A stretch of DNA of 64,000 nucleotides from assembly GCF_900636545.1 (NCBI RefSeq), contig NZ_LR134290.1, positions 2,108,001-2,172,000 on the forward strand, given 5' to 3'. Made by a program: the position numbers and the translations under genes. How positions within the stretch are numbered: the stretch's first letter is position 1; each line of letters starts with the position of its first letter. Source of the stretch: Pseudomonas mendocina. GTDB lineage: Bacteria > Pseudomonadota > Gammaproteobacteria > Pseudomonadales > Pseudomonadaceae. The notes beneath the pieces were generated by a model. It was not told the origin of the DNA. It worked only from the letters and a program-made list of their open reading frames with translations, and searched no databases. Of this stretch, positions 51,172 to 60,519 are shown in pieces.

Positions 51172-54100
51172 ATGTTTGCGTGTCAGAAAAGTGAGATTCC
51201 AGTGAATTACAAGCCCCGGTCATTATTTCCAGCCAAAAAACGATTTTCTCCGGATTTTGTTTTTCAGGGGGATGGGGTCTCATTTTTCTATACCTATATT
51301 CGAAAAAACGCTTCTACATCATTCAAGAAACTGTTCAAAGTTATGCATCCAGGGTTGTGTCCTGGAGATACACCCTCGTTGGCTTGCATGGCGAAATATG
51401 CCCAGGTCAGGGATTTGACACCCGAAGAGATTGATCAATCTTTTGCTAATAAAGTCTTTATTTATAGAGACCCTATTGATCGTGCTTTTTCCGTCTATAA
51501 GAACAAGCTTATACAGCAAGATGGTGCCGAAGATCTCTTGGCGCGATTGAGTAAGTCTGTGCAGCGTGATGCGGGACTTTTGACGTTCGATGATTTTGTC
51601 AATGAGTACGTCAGTCTGTTGGAAACGGATCGCTGGGAGGAAGTGGACGGCCATCTGTATCCGCAATCTTGGCATCTGTTGCCGATCACGTATAACAAAG
51701 TCATCACCATGGACTCGTTGTATGCTGAGATGCAAGAACTGCTACCGAAGGAACTATGTGATGAGGTTTTTCTAGAGCCAACTAACAGTACAACCAAAGG
51801 TACAGTGCCGTTGGCAATATGCGATGCGGATTGTCCTGCTGTGTATTTTCAACGCAAGTATACAGAATCCAAGTCATTGCCCTCTCTTAAACAGGTGTTG
51901 ACTCCAGCGGCGGAAGCGCGCCTCAAAGAAATCTATGCTGACGACTATCGCATTCTTGAGTGGAATAGCGTTATCGGTGAGAGTGAAACAAAAACACCGC
52001 AACAGTTGGATAACGCCCGTAGGCTGCTGGTTCGTCTGGAAACAAAAAAGCACGAATACAAATTAGCCTGTGAGAAAATTTCAGAGCTTACTGAGCAAAT
52101 AGACGGAAAAAATAAGTCACTTAAGCTTGCTCAAGATGAAGTGGAAAATCTTAAAAAAGCTCTGCAGAGTGAAAAAGAGTCACACGACAATTTGCAGGCG
52201 CAGCTAGCCTCTAATGAGCATGGAGAGCAGCTAGCCCTTGAAATCGAGTCACACGAGCTCACTCGTAATAAACTGGCTGAGTTAGCTGAGCAGTGTGTGA
52301 AGGCCGAGCAGGAGCTCCAGCAAGCACAGTTAACAATATTGGGCCTAGAAGCGAAAAACTCTGCTGAGTCCGAAGCTCATGATGGAACGCGAAATAAGCT
52401 AGCACTTTTGGCAGAACAGCTCGATGCGACTGAGCAGGCGCTTCAAAAATCGCAACTTACTATAGGGCGTCTTGAAGAGCAAATAGCTACCGATTCGGAG
52501 GCCCATGCCTACTTGCGTGAGCATGGTGAGGAGCTCCTTCGTCAGCTGGAGGAAAGCAAATCTACGGCAAATGTGAAAGCTTCTGAAGTTAAAGAATTGC
52601 TGGAGTTTCTTGAGGTTGAAAAAAGAGCTCATCGAGCTAGTCATGAAGCCTTTGCAGCAAAAGAAACGCAGCTTTCCTCTGAAAAGAATGCTCTCGAAAG
52701 TCGTGTTGTTCAGTTGGAAAAACTCCTGGCCACAAGTGTAGCAGCACAGGAAAAATTAAAGGGATCTGCTCGTTACCAAGCGGGTTATCACTTGGTTATG
52801 GCGGGGAAGTCGGTTGGCGGTTTTGTTCGCCTTCCGCTGGCACTGTGGCGCTTGGCCAAAAATAAAAGAAAGCAGAGTAAGGCCCGGCTGAGCTTACCTC
52901 AAAAAGTAAGCGCTACTAAAAGCTTCGGCGTAGAGGTTAAACCAGACCTCGCGATTTTTCAGCATAAAGCCGTTGCTGAGCTCGCTGGTACAGAACCAGC
53001 CTGGCATAAGATAAACGTCCGTCCGGGGCAAATTTTATCCGTCTCTGCTGCGGTTGAGTACCGCAATGTAAAAGACGATACGAAGCGTAAAGCTGTAATT
53101 CTGTTCAAAAGCTTCGATAAGGAAGGTGCTGAAGTCGAGAAAGAATGTGGAAAAGTGGTGAGGTCAGGCCACTTGAAAGCGTTCTTCAAATACCTACCTT
53201 GTACTCAAGGTCAAGTGCGAGAATTGCACGAGTTCACTGTGCCGGCAGGCGTTATTGAAATACATATTGGGCTATGTGGTTTCAATCGCAGTGCACAAGA
53301 ACAGGTGTTTGTCTCTGAGTTGATGGTGAGCTCAAAACCCAGGAAGCTAGATGGCGTTGAACCGTTCATACCGCCGAGTGCTCAGGCTGCTGCGATTAGT
53401 ATTCTTGGCTGGCCCGACTATCCATCTAATGATAAACCCTATGTATTAGGGGTGATGGATGAATTCACCAGCGGTTGTTTTGAAAATGATGTAAACCTTA
53501 TTCAGCCAAGGCCTGATAATTGGTATGGTTTGGCTGAAAAATACAAGCCTGAGCTTATATTTATCGAAAGCGCTTGGAAGGGCAACCAGGGCAGCTGGCA
53601 ATATCGTGTGGCCGAGTATGCCAATAAACCAGGCCAAGAAATTGCGCAAATTTGCCAGTATGCGCGTGAAAAAGGTATTCCCACACTCTTTTGGAACAAA
53701 GAAGATCCCGTTCATCACGATAAATTCATGTGCACCGCGAAGCTGGTCGACCACATTTTTACCACCGACGCCAGCATGAAGGACTCCTACAGCGCCAAGA
53801 CAGGTAATCAGAGTGTTCACGCGCTACCGTTTGCTGCTCAGCCTGCACTGCACAAGCCAGCTCCGTTGGCAGGCCGTAAACCGCTTTCCTGCTTTGCCGG
53901 TAGCTGGTACGGGAATCGCCATGCGGAACGCGGGCAGGCCATGCGCTGGCTGTTGGACGCGGCCAATAAGCATGGGCTCGATATCTATGATCGCAATTTT
54001 GGGACGGGGATTTTTCCCTTTCCTGAAGAATATCAAGCTGGAATCAAAGGAAGTCTGCCTTACAAGGAGTTGTGTGACGAGTACAGCCGATATCGTGTGT

Positions 54101-54930
54101 TTTTGAATGTTAACTCGGTTATAGAGTCTCCCACGATGTTCTCACGGCGAGTGTTCGAATTGATGGCGTGTGGCACGCCTATCGTCAGTACCTATGCGCG
54201 AGGTATTGAGAATTTGTTTGATTCGGATGCTGTATGGTTAGTTCGCAGTCAAGAAGAGGCTAATGAGGCCATACATGTTCTTATGACTGACGATGCAGAA
54301 TGGCGTAGGCGTAGTCTGGCTGGCATACGTGAGGTTTTTTCTAGGCATACTTATGCTCATCGTCTCAATGATATTTTTGAAAGCCTGGGCATAGCCCATC
54401 GTATGTCCGTTGAGCCTGGCATTCTTCTGTTGGCTAGTATTAATAGCCAAGTAGAACTTGATGTTCTTAATCGTTTTGCTCAAGAGCAGAGTTATCGTCG
54501 CTTTTACCTCGGCATTGAGTGCATACAAGGTAGTGTTGCGCCAGCGGGGCAATTGTCTGAAAAAATCGCATTGCTGCAACCGGGCCAAAGGCAGGCTTGG
54601 ATTGCGGAACAGCAAGGCAACTATCCAATTGCTGGTTGTCTGAGTGTGAAGTGCCAATACGGCGAGCACTACCTGCGAGATTTGGTCAATGCCAGCTTTT
54701 ATGAGCCGGAGGCCGCAGGCTGGGCCAAAGCCCTCAAACACGACGAATTTGCTTATGGTGGGCAGGCGCTAATGTGCGGCGCCCTCTGGAAAACCGCTGA
54801 ATTCTACAAGCACCAAATTAATACCGATATTGAAACTGTGCTGTCGCGTTCAGATCTTTATTTGGTTGACAGCGAGCACTTTCAAGGGAGCAGTTCAGTG
54901 GGACAGCAAGGGACTAGGGGTAGTAAATGA
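51172..54930 (+). CDS. Sulfotransferase / coiled-coil / CgeB-type glycosyltransferase fusion
   Basis: A 1252-residue multidomain protein. Residues about 30-270 form a PAPS-dependent sulfotransferase: 5'-phosphosulfate loop YIRKNASTSFKKL (42-54) and 3'-phosphate motif YRDPIDRAFSVY (98-109). Residues about 270-530 are coiled coil with a 42-residue repeat. About 590-710 is a beta-rich domain of unknown type. About 740-1075 is a CgeB-like GT-B glycosyltransferase (YRVFLNVNSV, SPTMFSRRVFELMACGTPIVST). The last 175 residues are uncharacterised. Start uncertain: ATG 51172 or GTG 51205-region alternatives. AT-rich; likely acquired. It overlaps the next gene (ATGA). Confidence 0.82.
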   Translation: MFACQKSEIPVNYKPRSLFPAKKRFSPDFVFQGDGVSFFYTYIRKNASTSFKKLFKVMHPGLCPGDTPSLACMAKYAQVRDLTPEEIDQSFANKVFIYRDPIDRAFSVYKNKLIQQDGAEDLLARLSKSVQRDAGLLTFDDFVNEYVSLLETDRWEEVDGHLYPQSWHLLPITYNKVITMDSLYAEMQELLPKELCDEVFLEPTNSTTKGTVPLAICDADCPAVYFQRKYTESKSLPSLKQVLTPAAEARLKEIYADDYRILEWNSVIGESETKTPQQLDNARRLLVRLETKKHEYKLACEKISELTEQIDGKNKSLKLAQDEVENLKKALQSEKESHDNLQAQLASNEHGEQLALEIESHELTRNKLAELAEQCVKAEQELQQAQLTILGLEAKNSAESEAHDGTRNKLALLAEQLDATEQALQKSQLTIGRLEEQIATDSEAHAYLREHGEELLRQLEESKSTANVKASEVKELLEFLEVEKRAHRASHEAFAAKETQLSSEKNALESRVVQLEKLLATSVAAQEKLKGSARYQAGYHLVMAGKSVGGFVRLPLALWRLAKNKRKQSKARLSLPQKVSATKSFGVEVKPDLAIFQHKAVAELAGTEPAWHKINVRPGQILSVSAAVEYRNVKDDTKRKAVILFKSFDKEGAEVEKECGKVVRSGHLKAFFKYLPCTQGQVRELHEFTVPAGVIEIHIGLCGFNRSAQEQVFVSELMVSSKPRKLDGVEPFIPPSAQAAAISILGWPDYPSNDKPYVLGVMDEFTSGCFENDVNLIQPRPDNWYGLAEKYKPELIFIESAWKGNQGSWQYRVAEYANKPGQEIAQICQYAREKGIPTLFWNKEDPVHHDKFMCTAKLVDHIFTTDASMKDSYSAKTGNQSVHALPFAAQPALHKPAPLAGRKPLSCFAGSWYGNRHAERGQAMRWLLDAANKHGLDIYDRNFGTGIFPFPEEYQAGIKGSLPYKELCDEYSRYRVFLNVNSVIESPTMFSRRVFELMACGTPIVSTYARGIENLFDSDAVWLVRSQEEANEAIHVLMTDDAEWRRRSLAGIREVFSRHTYAHRLNDIFESLGIAHRMSVEPGILLLASINSQVELDVLNRFAQEQSYRRFYLGIECIQGSVAPAGQLSEKIALLQPGQRQAWIAEQQGNYPIAGCLSVKCQYGEHYLRDLVNASFYEPEAAGWAKALKHDEFAYGGQALMCGALWKTAEFYKHQINTDIETVLSRSDLYLVDSEHFQGSSSVGQQGTRGSK

Positions 54931-57062
54931 CCAAGCGTGTTCTGATCTGTGCGGCACCTGATCTCAACCATATAGACGGTTCTTCCATCTGGGCGCAGAC
55001 GATTGCATTGGTCACGGCTGCCACAGGTGTGGCGGAGGTCGATTTCATTGCCAAAAGCCCACCTGCCCGTGATGAGCTATTTCAGCCATTACATGCCTCT
55101 CCGGTGATCAACATCATTGATGGAGCCAGTAGCGAGTACTGGGGGGGCAAATTCTATCAGCGTTTGTCCCTGCCGATGATGGCGGAACTTGCGATAAAGC
55201 TGGATAGCATTACCCCTTACGACGTCGTAATCGTGCGCGGAATGGAGATCGCCTCCAGGCTGCTGGATGCCCCGAGCCTACTGAGCAAGAGCTGGATTTA
55301 TCTAACTGATATTCCGCAGCTCGCATCGGAGTACAGCGACGAGTCGCGTCATCTCATGTGCCGCATCGCTACTGGGTGCGGCCGGGTTCTTTGCCAGACA
55401 GAAGGGTTCAAGGCCCTTTGGTCGGCGTTGGTTCCAGGTTTGGACGAAAGTAAACTCAGTCTCTATACCCCAGTGATACCAGATCTACCCGAGCATCTGC
55501 CTGTCTTGTCTGAAAGACCGTTACGTGCGGCCTACGCGGGCAAATTCAAAGACGACTGGATGACTCTTGAAATGGCCGAGGAATGGCCGGGCGTACATCG
55601 TCAGGTGCCAGGCAGCGAACTGTTGATGATCGGCAACAAAATTCATAGTCAACCAGGGCGCCATGACTATCAGTCGCGAATGACCCAGGCCCTTAGCGAT
55701 ACGCAAGGGCTTCGCTGGCTGGGCCCCCAGTCGCGCGAAGCGGTGCAGAAAGAGTTGCTTCATGCCAGGGTCGGCCTTTCCTGGCGCGCTGAAAACATGA
55801 ACGACACCGTTGAATATTCCACAAAAATGCTGGAATACGGCGGTGCAGGGTGCGCGGCAATTCTCAATCGTAATTCCCTACACGAGGAACTACTGGGAAA
55901 AGACTACCCACTCTTTGCCAATAGTGCCGATGAGTTCGCCCGGCAGCTCGTTCGTGCCTTGAGTGAGCCCTTAATCGCCCAGCAGGCCGCCGACGCATTA
56001 TACGCATTGGCAAAGCGGCACACTTTCTCTGCACGTGCCGAGGATATACGCCAATGGCTCGCAGAAACGCCAAAGGTGGAGCGTCGAGTCCGGGTTCTAG
56101 TGGCAGGGCATGATCTAAAGTTCTTCACTCTGCTTCAGCGAAAACTGGAAGGCACGGGCCAGTTCGAATTCTTGGTAGACGAATGGCAAGGGCACAATAG
56201 GCACGACGAGACGAGAAGTCGAAAGCTTCTGGAAAAGGCCGATTTAATCTTTTGCGAGTGGTGTCTGGGCAATCTGCAGTGGTACTCCCATAACAAGAAG
56301 CCGAATCAGCGCCTGGTTGCACGTTTTCATGCTCAGGAAGCTCGTGTTCCCTATATGGCCGAAGCGAACTGGAATGCAATCGATCATGTCAGCTTCGTCA
56401 GCGAGCACACGCGGCGCTATGCGCTTGAGGTGTTTAAAGGATTTCCGTTGGAAAAAACATCTGTTATCCCGAACTATCTGGATGACAGCAAGTTTACTCC
56501 CAAGAAGAAAACAGGGGATGCGCGCTATACACTCGGCATGGTGGGCGTGGCGCCAAAGAGCAAGCGACTGGATCGCGCCATTGATCTGCTTGAAGCCTTG
56601 CTGGCAGAAGACAAGCGTTATTGCCTGCGAATAAAGGGCAAGCATCCACTGGACTATGATTGGCTGCTTAAGCGAGAAGAAGAACTTCTGTACTATCGCC
56701 AAGTCTTCGAACGGATCAATGGCAACCCGGTGTTGCGCAATAAGGTCATATTCGATCCGCCTGGCGATGATGTAAATGACTGGTTCACCATGGTGGGCTT
56801 TATTCTTTCCCCGTCGGACTTCGAATCGTTCCATATGGCCATTGGCGAAGGAATGCTGACGGGAGCTGTCCCGGTTATTTGGAGTTGGGAGGGTGCCGCT
56901 GACATTTGGGGAGAGGCGAGTGTAGTTCAATCGCTTGAGCACGCTAAGGAAATGGTGCTTGGCGAGGATGAAGAGGTCGGCGTTAAATTTTTAAAAAGTA
57001 CACTTTCTTCGCAGGATATCGTAGTGCGTTGGCAAGAAAAGCTATGCGGAGTTGAAAGATAA
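54927..57062 (+). CDS. Tandem double glycosyltransferase
   Basis: A 711-residue protein that looks like two GT-B glycosyltransferases in one chain. The first half (1 to about 380) ends with YSTKMLEYGGAGCAAILNRN, the nucleotide-sugar binding region. The second (about 386-711) begins RRVRVLVAGHDLKFFTLL and carries VGVAPKSKRLDRAIDLL and SPSDFESFHMAIGEGMLTGAVPV. It starts inside the stop of the preceding fusion gene. Sugar specificity is unknown; it could add two sugars in sequence. Confidence 0.8.
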   Translation: MTKRVLICAAPDLNHIDGSSIWAQTIALVTAATGVAEVDFIAKSPPARDELFQPLHASPVINIIDGASSEYWGGKFYQRLSLPMMAELAIKLDSITPYDVVIVRGMEIASRLLDAPSLLSKSWIYLTDIPQLASEYSDESRHLMCRIATGCGRVLCQTEGFKALWSALVPGLDESKLSLYTPVIPDLPEHLPVLSERPLRAAYAGKFKDDWMTLEMAEEWPGVHRQVPGSELLMIGNKIHSQPGRHDYQSRMTQALSDTQGLRWLGPQSREAVQKELLHARVGLSWRAENMNDTVEYSTKMLEYGGAGCAAILNRNSLHEELLGKDYPLFANSADEFARQLVRALSEPLIAQQAADALYALAKRHTFSARAEDIRQWLAETPKVERRVRVLVAGHDLKFFTLLQRKLEGTGQFEFLVDEWQGHNRHDETRSRKLLEKADLIFCEWCLGNLQWYSHNKKPNQRLVARFHAQEARVPYMAEANWNAIDHVSFVSEHTRRYALEVFKGFPLEKTSVIPNYLDDSKFTPKKKTGDARYTLGMVGVAPKSKRLDRAIDLLEALLAEDKRYCLRIKGKHPLDYDWLLKREEELLYYRQVFERINGNPVLRNKVIFDPPGDDVNDWFTMVGFILSPSDFESFHMAIGEGMLTGAVPVIWSWEGAADIWGEASVVQSLEHAKEMVLGEDEEVGVKFLKSTLSSQDIVVRWQEKLCGVER

Positions 57063-58655
57063 ATGGTATTGAAGAATTTTTTGAGTAATGCCACGTCTCC
57101 AGCGTTTAATTATATTAATACTATTGTTAAGCCTAATAATAAGCAAGAGTACCAAAAATTAAAAAAGGTTTTTGAAGCCAAGTTTTTCGAGGCCAGAAGC
57201 TTTGATGATACATCTTTGGATTTAACGGTTTTTGATTGGCAAGGTGTTAGCCGAGATAGAAATTGGTGGTGGCAGTTGCAGGCGCTTCCTTTTCTTAATT
57301 GGTTTGTTAATAGCTACAAGTGTCAAAGTGACTTTGAAAATAAGAAGTATTATTCGATGTGTCTCAAAAGCATCGAGTGTTGGGCTAAGAACGCTAAGAA
57401 TAACAAAGATTCTCCCTTGGTATGGCATGATCATGCCACTGCATTTCGTTTGCGGAACTTGACGAATTGGCTGTTGTTTTGCCATGTGGCAGGCATACCA
57501 ATTGGTGATGATCCTCAGGCGCAGTTCCTTGTAAAGTTAATACTAGAACATCTCGACTGGTTGCAAGTGGAGAAGAACTACTCAAGATTAACAAATCATG
57601 GTTTCGATCAGGCTTTGATCGCTTTGACCGTAGGGTTAATGTTTGTTCGTGAGGGGTTTGAGTCTTACTGCATACTCAATCGCCAACGATTAAGGGCGGA
57701 ACTCTCTTTCGCTTTCACAGACGAAGGTGTCCATAAAGAAAACAGCCCAGGATATCAAAAGATGATGCTGGGTAGGCTAAAGCAACTAAGAGCACTCGCT
57801 TTGCTTGGGGAGCGAGAGATTTCGGAGTTGGGCGAGAGTTATATAGGAAAGGCAGAAGCCTTTCTACGGGCCATTACGCTGCCCAATGGCTATTTGCCTC
57901 TGATAGGCGATACTCGAGATAAAGATGAAGGCTTGGCATATATACAAAATAATAAGGTTGATCTTCTAGATTATTCTAAATCTGGTTATGTGATTTTTCG
58001 CGGTAAGGATGGTCTGGATAAAGAATTTTTAATAATTTTAAAAAATTCTCATGAGTCAAATTATCATCGCCATGATGACGATATGATGATTTATTTGTTT
58101 TATGATGGGTGCGTAGTTTTGGGTGATGGTGGTCTATATAACTATAATGAAAAAGATGAAAAGCGAGTTTTTTTGAGATCTCATAAGGCACATAGTGTTC
58201 CTTATCTTGATGAGATGAAGGCAGTTCGCGATAGATCTAAATTAAAATTTCTCCCAAGCATTGAGGTTAATGGGGTTAGATCTATTCGGATGAAAAGTTT
58301 TATGTTTGACGAAGAGTTAGTGAGAGATGTCGAATTTGATTTTAACTGTGGGGTCAAGATTGTAGTTTTTGATTCTAAGGGTGGGGGGCTTGATGATTTG
58401 GTATATAGCAATTTTTTAATTGATTCTGAGCGGGATATTCGCCCCTCTGAAGAAGGCGTTATCATTGATTTCTCCAGTTTCTTATGTGCTATTAAGAGCG
58501 AGGGGCAGGATGTCAGTATTTATAACGGCTGGAACGATGAGGTTGGAGAGCACGCAATCGCCTCTGCGGATTATGGCGTCTTTAAAAGTGCCAGTCGCTT
58601 AGTTTTTAGAGGTAAGGGAAGCTGTAAATCAATTGTTCAGGCTCTTAGCATTTAA
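57063..58655 (+). CDS. Heparinase II/III-like polysaccharide lyase family protein
   Basis: A 530-residue protein with an N-terminal alpha/alpha toroid and C-terminal beta-sheet domain of the heparinase II/III type. Conserved patterns are WHDHATAFRLRNL (about 121-133), NHGFDQALIALTV (about 178), DEGVHKENSPGYQ (about 223) and YHRHDDDMMIYLFY (about 334). No signal peptide is evident, so action in the cytoplasm is inferred unless exported with the glycan. The start immediately follows the preceding stop. The base composition is very AT-rich relative to the flanks. Confidence 0.85.
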   Translation: MVLKNFLSNATSPAFNYINTIVKPNNKQEYQKLKKVFEAKFFEARSFDDTSLDLTVFDWQGVSRDRNWWWQLQALPFLNWFVNSYKCQSDFENKKYYSMCLKSIECWAKNAKNNKDSPLVWHDHATAFRLRNLTNWLLFCHVAGIPIGDDPQAQFLVKLILEHLDWLQVEKNYSRLTNHGFDQALIALTVGLMFVREGFESYCILNRQRLRAELSFAFTDEGVHKENSPGYQKMMLGRLKQLRALALLGEREISELGESYIGKAEAFLRAITLPNGYLPLIGDTRDKDEGLAYIQNNKVDLLDYSKSGYVIFRGKDGLDKEFLIILKNSHESNYHRHDDDMMIYLFYDGCVVLGDGGLYNYNEKDEKRVFLRSHKAHSVPYLDEMKAVRDRSKLKFLPSIEVNGVRSIRMKSFMFDEELVRDVEFDFNCGVKIVVFDSKGGGLDDLVYSNFLIDSERDIRPSEEGVIIDFSSFLCAIKSEGQDVSIYNGWNDEVGEHAIASADYGVFKSASRLVFRGKGSCKSIVQALSI

Positions 58656-58665
58656 AGGTGTTTGA

Positions 58666-59679
58666 GTGGCAGAGATAGTGCTTCATATTGGTATGATGAA
58701 AACCGGTACTACCTATCTTCAGAAGGTTTTTGATGCCAATCGAGAGTTGTTAGAGTCTAAGGGGTTTGTATATCCGAAGACTGGTTCGTTCAATCATCAG
58801 TCCGCTTTTTATGGGTTGTGCGGATCTGATATTTACTGGAACAAGAAAGAAAATGATCTTGATGTAAAATCTTCTAAATTACTGCTTGACTCACTTGCTG
58901 GAGTTCGAGATGAGCAGAGGGTTGTTCTTTCCTCTGAAGCAATTTCCACTTTGGATGATAAAGGCGTCGAGCGCTTGCTCAAAAAGATTGGAACGCCGCA
59001 TAAGGTTATTTTAACTGCGAGAAATCTACAAAAAATTATCCCTTCTGCATGGCAGCAATATATTAAGGGGGGGAATTTAAAAGGATATGTAGAGTTTTAT
59101 GAGTCATTTGTTAGGAATAGAGGTGCTATTTCAGGTCCATGGCGCACCTATGCCTTTGGAGAAATAGCTGGGCGGTGGTCGAAGTTCTGTAGTGTAGATG
59201 TCATTGTGGTTGATGATAGTTCTCCGGAGCAACTTTGGTTTGATTTTTGTTCCTCTATAGGATTAAGTTCGGAAGCTGTGGTGTCTAAAGTTCAGGGACG
59301 GGAGTCAAATCAATCTCTTTGCATGGAGGATGTTGAGATATTAAAAAAATTTGTCAATAAAGTTGAAGTTGATGCTCCTGATGTTGATCTTAGAGAGAAG
59401 AAAAAATTACTTGATGGATTTATCAAGAGATTCTTTTTTTCAACAGCTGGGCTAGTCGCTGGTACAAAGATTAAGCCTCTTGCAGCCTATAGAGCTATTG
59501 TTGATGCTTGGAATATCGAAGAGGTTCAGAAGTTAAAATCTTCAGCCGTAACTGTTATAGGTAATTATGATGTACTAGAGAGCTATGGAGGTGAATATAT
59601 AGAGTTGGATGAATTGCAAAAAAACGATTCGGAGTTACTAGAGCATTTTTTGTGCCGGGTTAAGCACGTGTTAATATGA
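58666..59679 (+). CDS. Sulfotransferase
   Basis: A 337-residue protein. The N-terminal LHIGMMKTGTTYLQKVFD carries the PAPS 5'-phosphosulfate loop (K-T-G-T-T), and VVLSSEAIS plus VILTARNLQKIIPSAWQQY supply the 3'-phosphate binding Ser/Arg region. It is of the bacterial carbohydrate sulfotransferase type. Start GTG 58666, 10 nt after the heparinase-like gene. AT-rich. Acceptor sugar unknown. Confidence 0.85.
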   Translation: MAEIVLHIGMMKTGTTYLQKVFDANRELLESKGFVYPKTGSFNHQSAFYGLCGSDIYWNKKENDLDVKSSKLLLDSLAGVRDEQRVVLSSEAISTLDDKGVERLLKKIGTPHKVILTARNLQKIIPSAWQQYIKGGNLKGYVEFYESFVRNRGAISGPWRTYAFGEIAGRWSKFCSVDVIVVDDSSPEQLWFDFCSSIGLSSEAVVSKVQGRESNQSLCMEDVEILKKFVNKVEVDAPDVDLREKKKLLDGFIKRFFFSTAGLVAGTKIKPLAAYRAIVDAWNIEEVQKLKSSAVTVIGNYDVLESYGGEYIELDELQKNDSELLEHFLCRVKHVLI

Positions 59680-59689
59680 GTCTTGAAAT

Positions 59690-60409
59690 ATGATTGGTGG
59701 TGTAAGTTTTGAAGATGCGCTGGGAAGAAAAATTCCTTTTGAGTTTTTCGGTTGTGATGGTAGCGATGTTTTAGTCGTTTTTTTGCCGTCTGTTCGAAAT
59801 AAGGATATATATCCTTATTATCCGCGGATCTCTTGGGGGCGAGAGTTTTCTAAGTTTTGGAATGTTTTGTATCTGGCTGATCCTTATCAAAATGATCCTG
59901 CGTATTCAAAGGCTGGAGGGAGTTGGTATATAGACCGAAGTGGGAGGAGTTGTTTAGCGGAAGTTTCATCTTGTGTCCGGGAGCTTTGTGCGGTACGTGG
60001 ATTCAAGAAGGTTTTATTCTATGGGTCTTCTATGGGGGGCTTTGCTGCTCTTTTGCTTGCGCTGCTAACTGAAAACTCAAGTGCAATCTCAGAGTGTCCT
60101 CAAATATTTTTGCAAAAACATCCTGCTAGTAGAGTGGTAGTAGAAGATTTCGTTGGTGAAGATGTGAGTTTATATGAGCCTCTTCATTATCTTAAAAATT
60201 GCACGCATCGTGCAAATGTGAAAATAGTTTGCAGCTTGCATGATAGTCATTATCGAATCCATTTATTGCCTTTTCTTGATGTGCTTGAAAAAGAAAGATG
60301 TGATATTGAATTGGATGTGCTGATTTATTCGCGAGAACGGTACAAGAAAGGTCATGTCGCTCTCGATAAGGGAGACGCTTTTTCTTTGATTTCTGATTAT
60401 TTTTCTTAA
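59690..60409 (+). CDS. Alpha/beta hydrolase of the polysaccharide cluster
   Basis: A 239-residue protein. The nucleophile elbow FYGSSMGGFAALLLAL (GxSxGG) is central, and a late His (KKGHVALDKGD) fits a catalytic triad. No signal peptide or membrane segment. It might be a glycan deacetylase/acylesterase or accessory protein for sugar transfer; the function is not known. It lies 10 nt after the sulfotransferase gene and is likewise AT-rich. Confidence 0.75.
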   Translation: MIGGVSFEDALGRKIPFEFFGCDGSDVLVVFLPSVRNKDIYPYYPRISWGREFSKFWNVLYLADPYQNDPAYSKAGGSWYIDRSGRSCLAEVSSCVRELCAVRGFKKVLFYGSSMGGFAALLLALLTENSSAISECPQIFLQKHPASRVVVEDFVGEDVSLYEPLHYLKNCTHRANVKIVCSLHDSHYRIHLLPFLDVLEKERCDIELDVLIYSRERYKKGHVALDKGDAFSLISDYFS

Positions 60410-60519
60410 ATGCCCCAGTTGGTTTTGGTCTTTTTTCTATAATGACTTGGCCTGTTGCTTGTCTCGATATGGCCAGTTATATGCTGTCTTTTTTTGAAGT
60501 ATGGTTTTAGAGGTTTCGC

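Noticed and set aside
60410..60519. Possible small gene between the hydrolase and the last sulfotransferase
   Set aside because: Only a 10-codon frame is present; no ribosome site or conserved pattern was seen.
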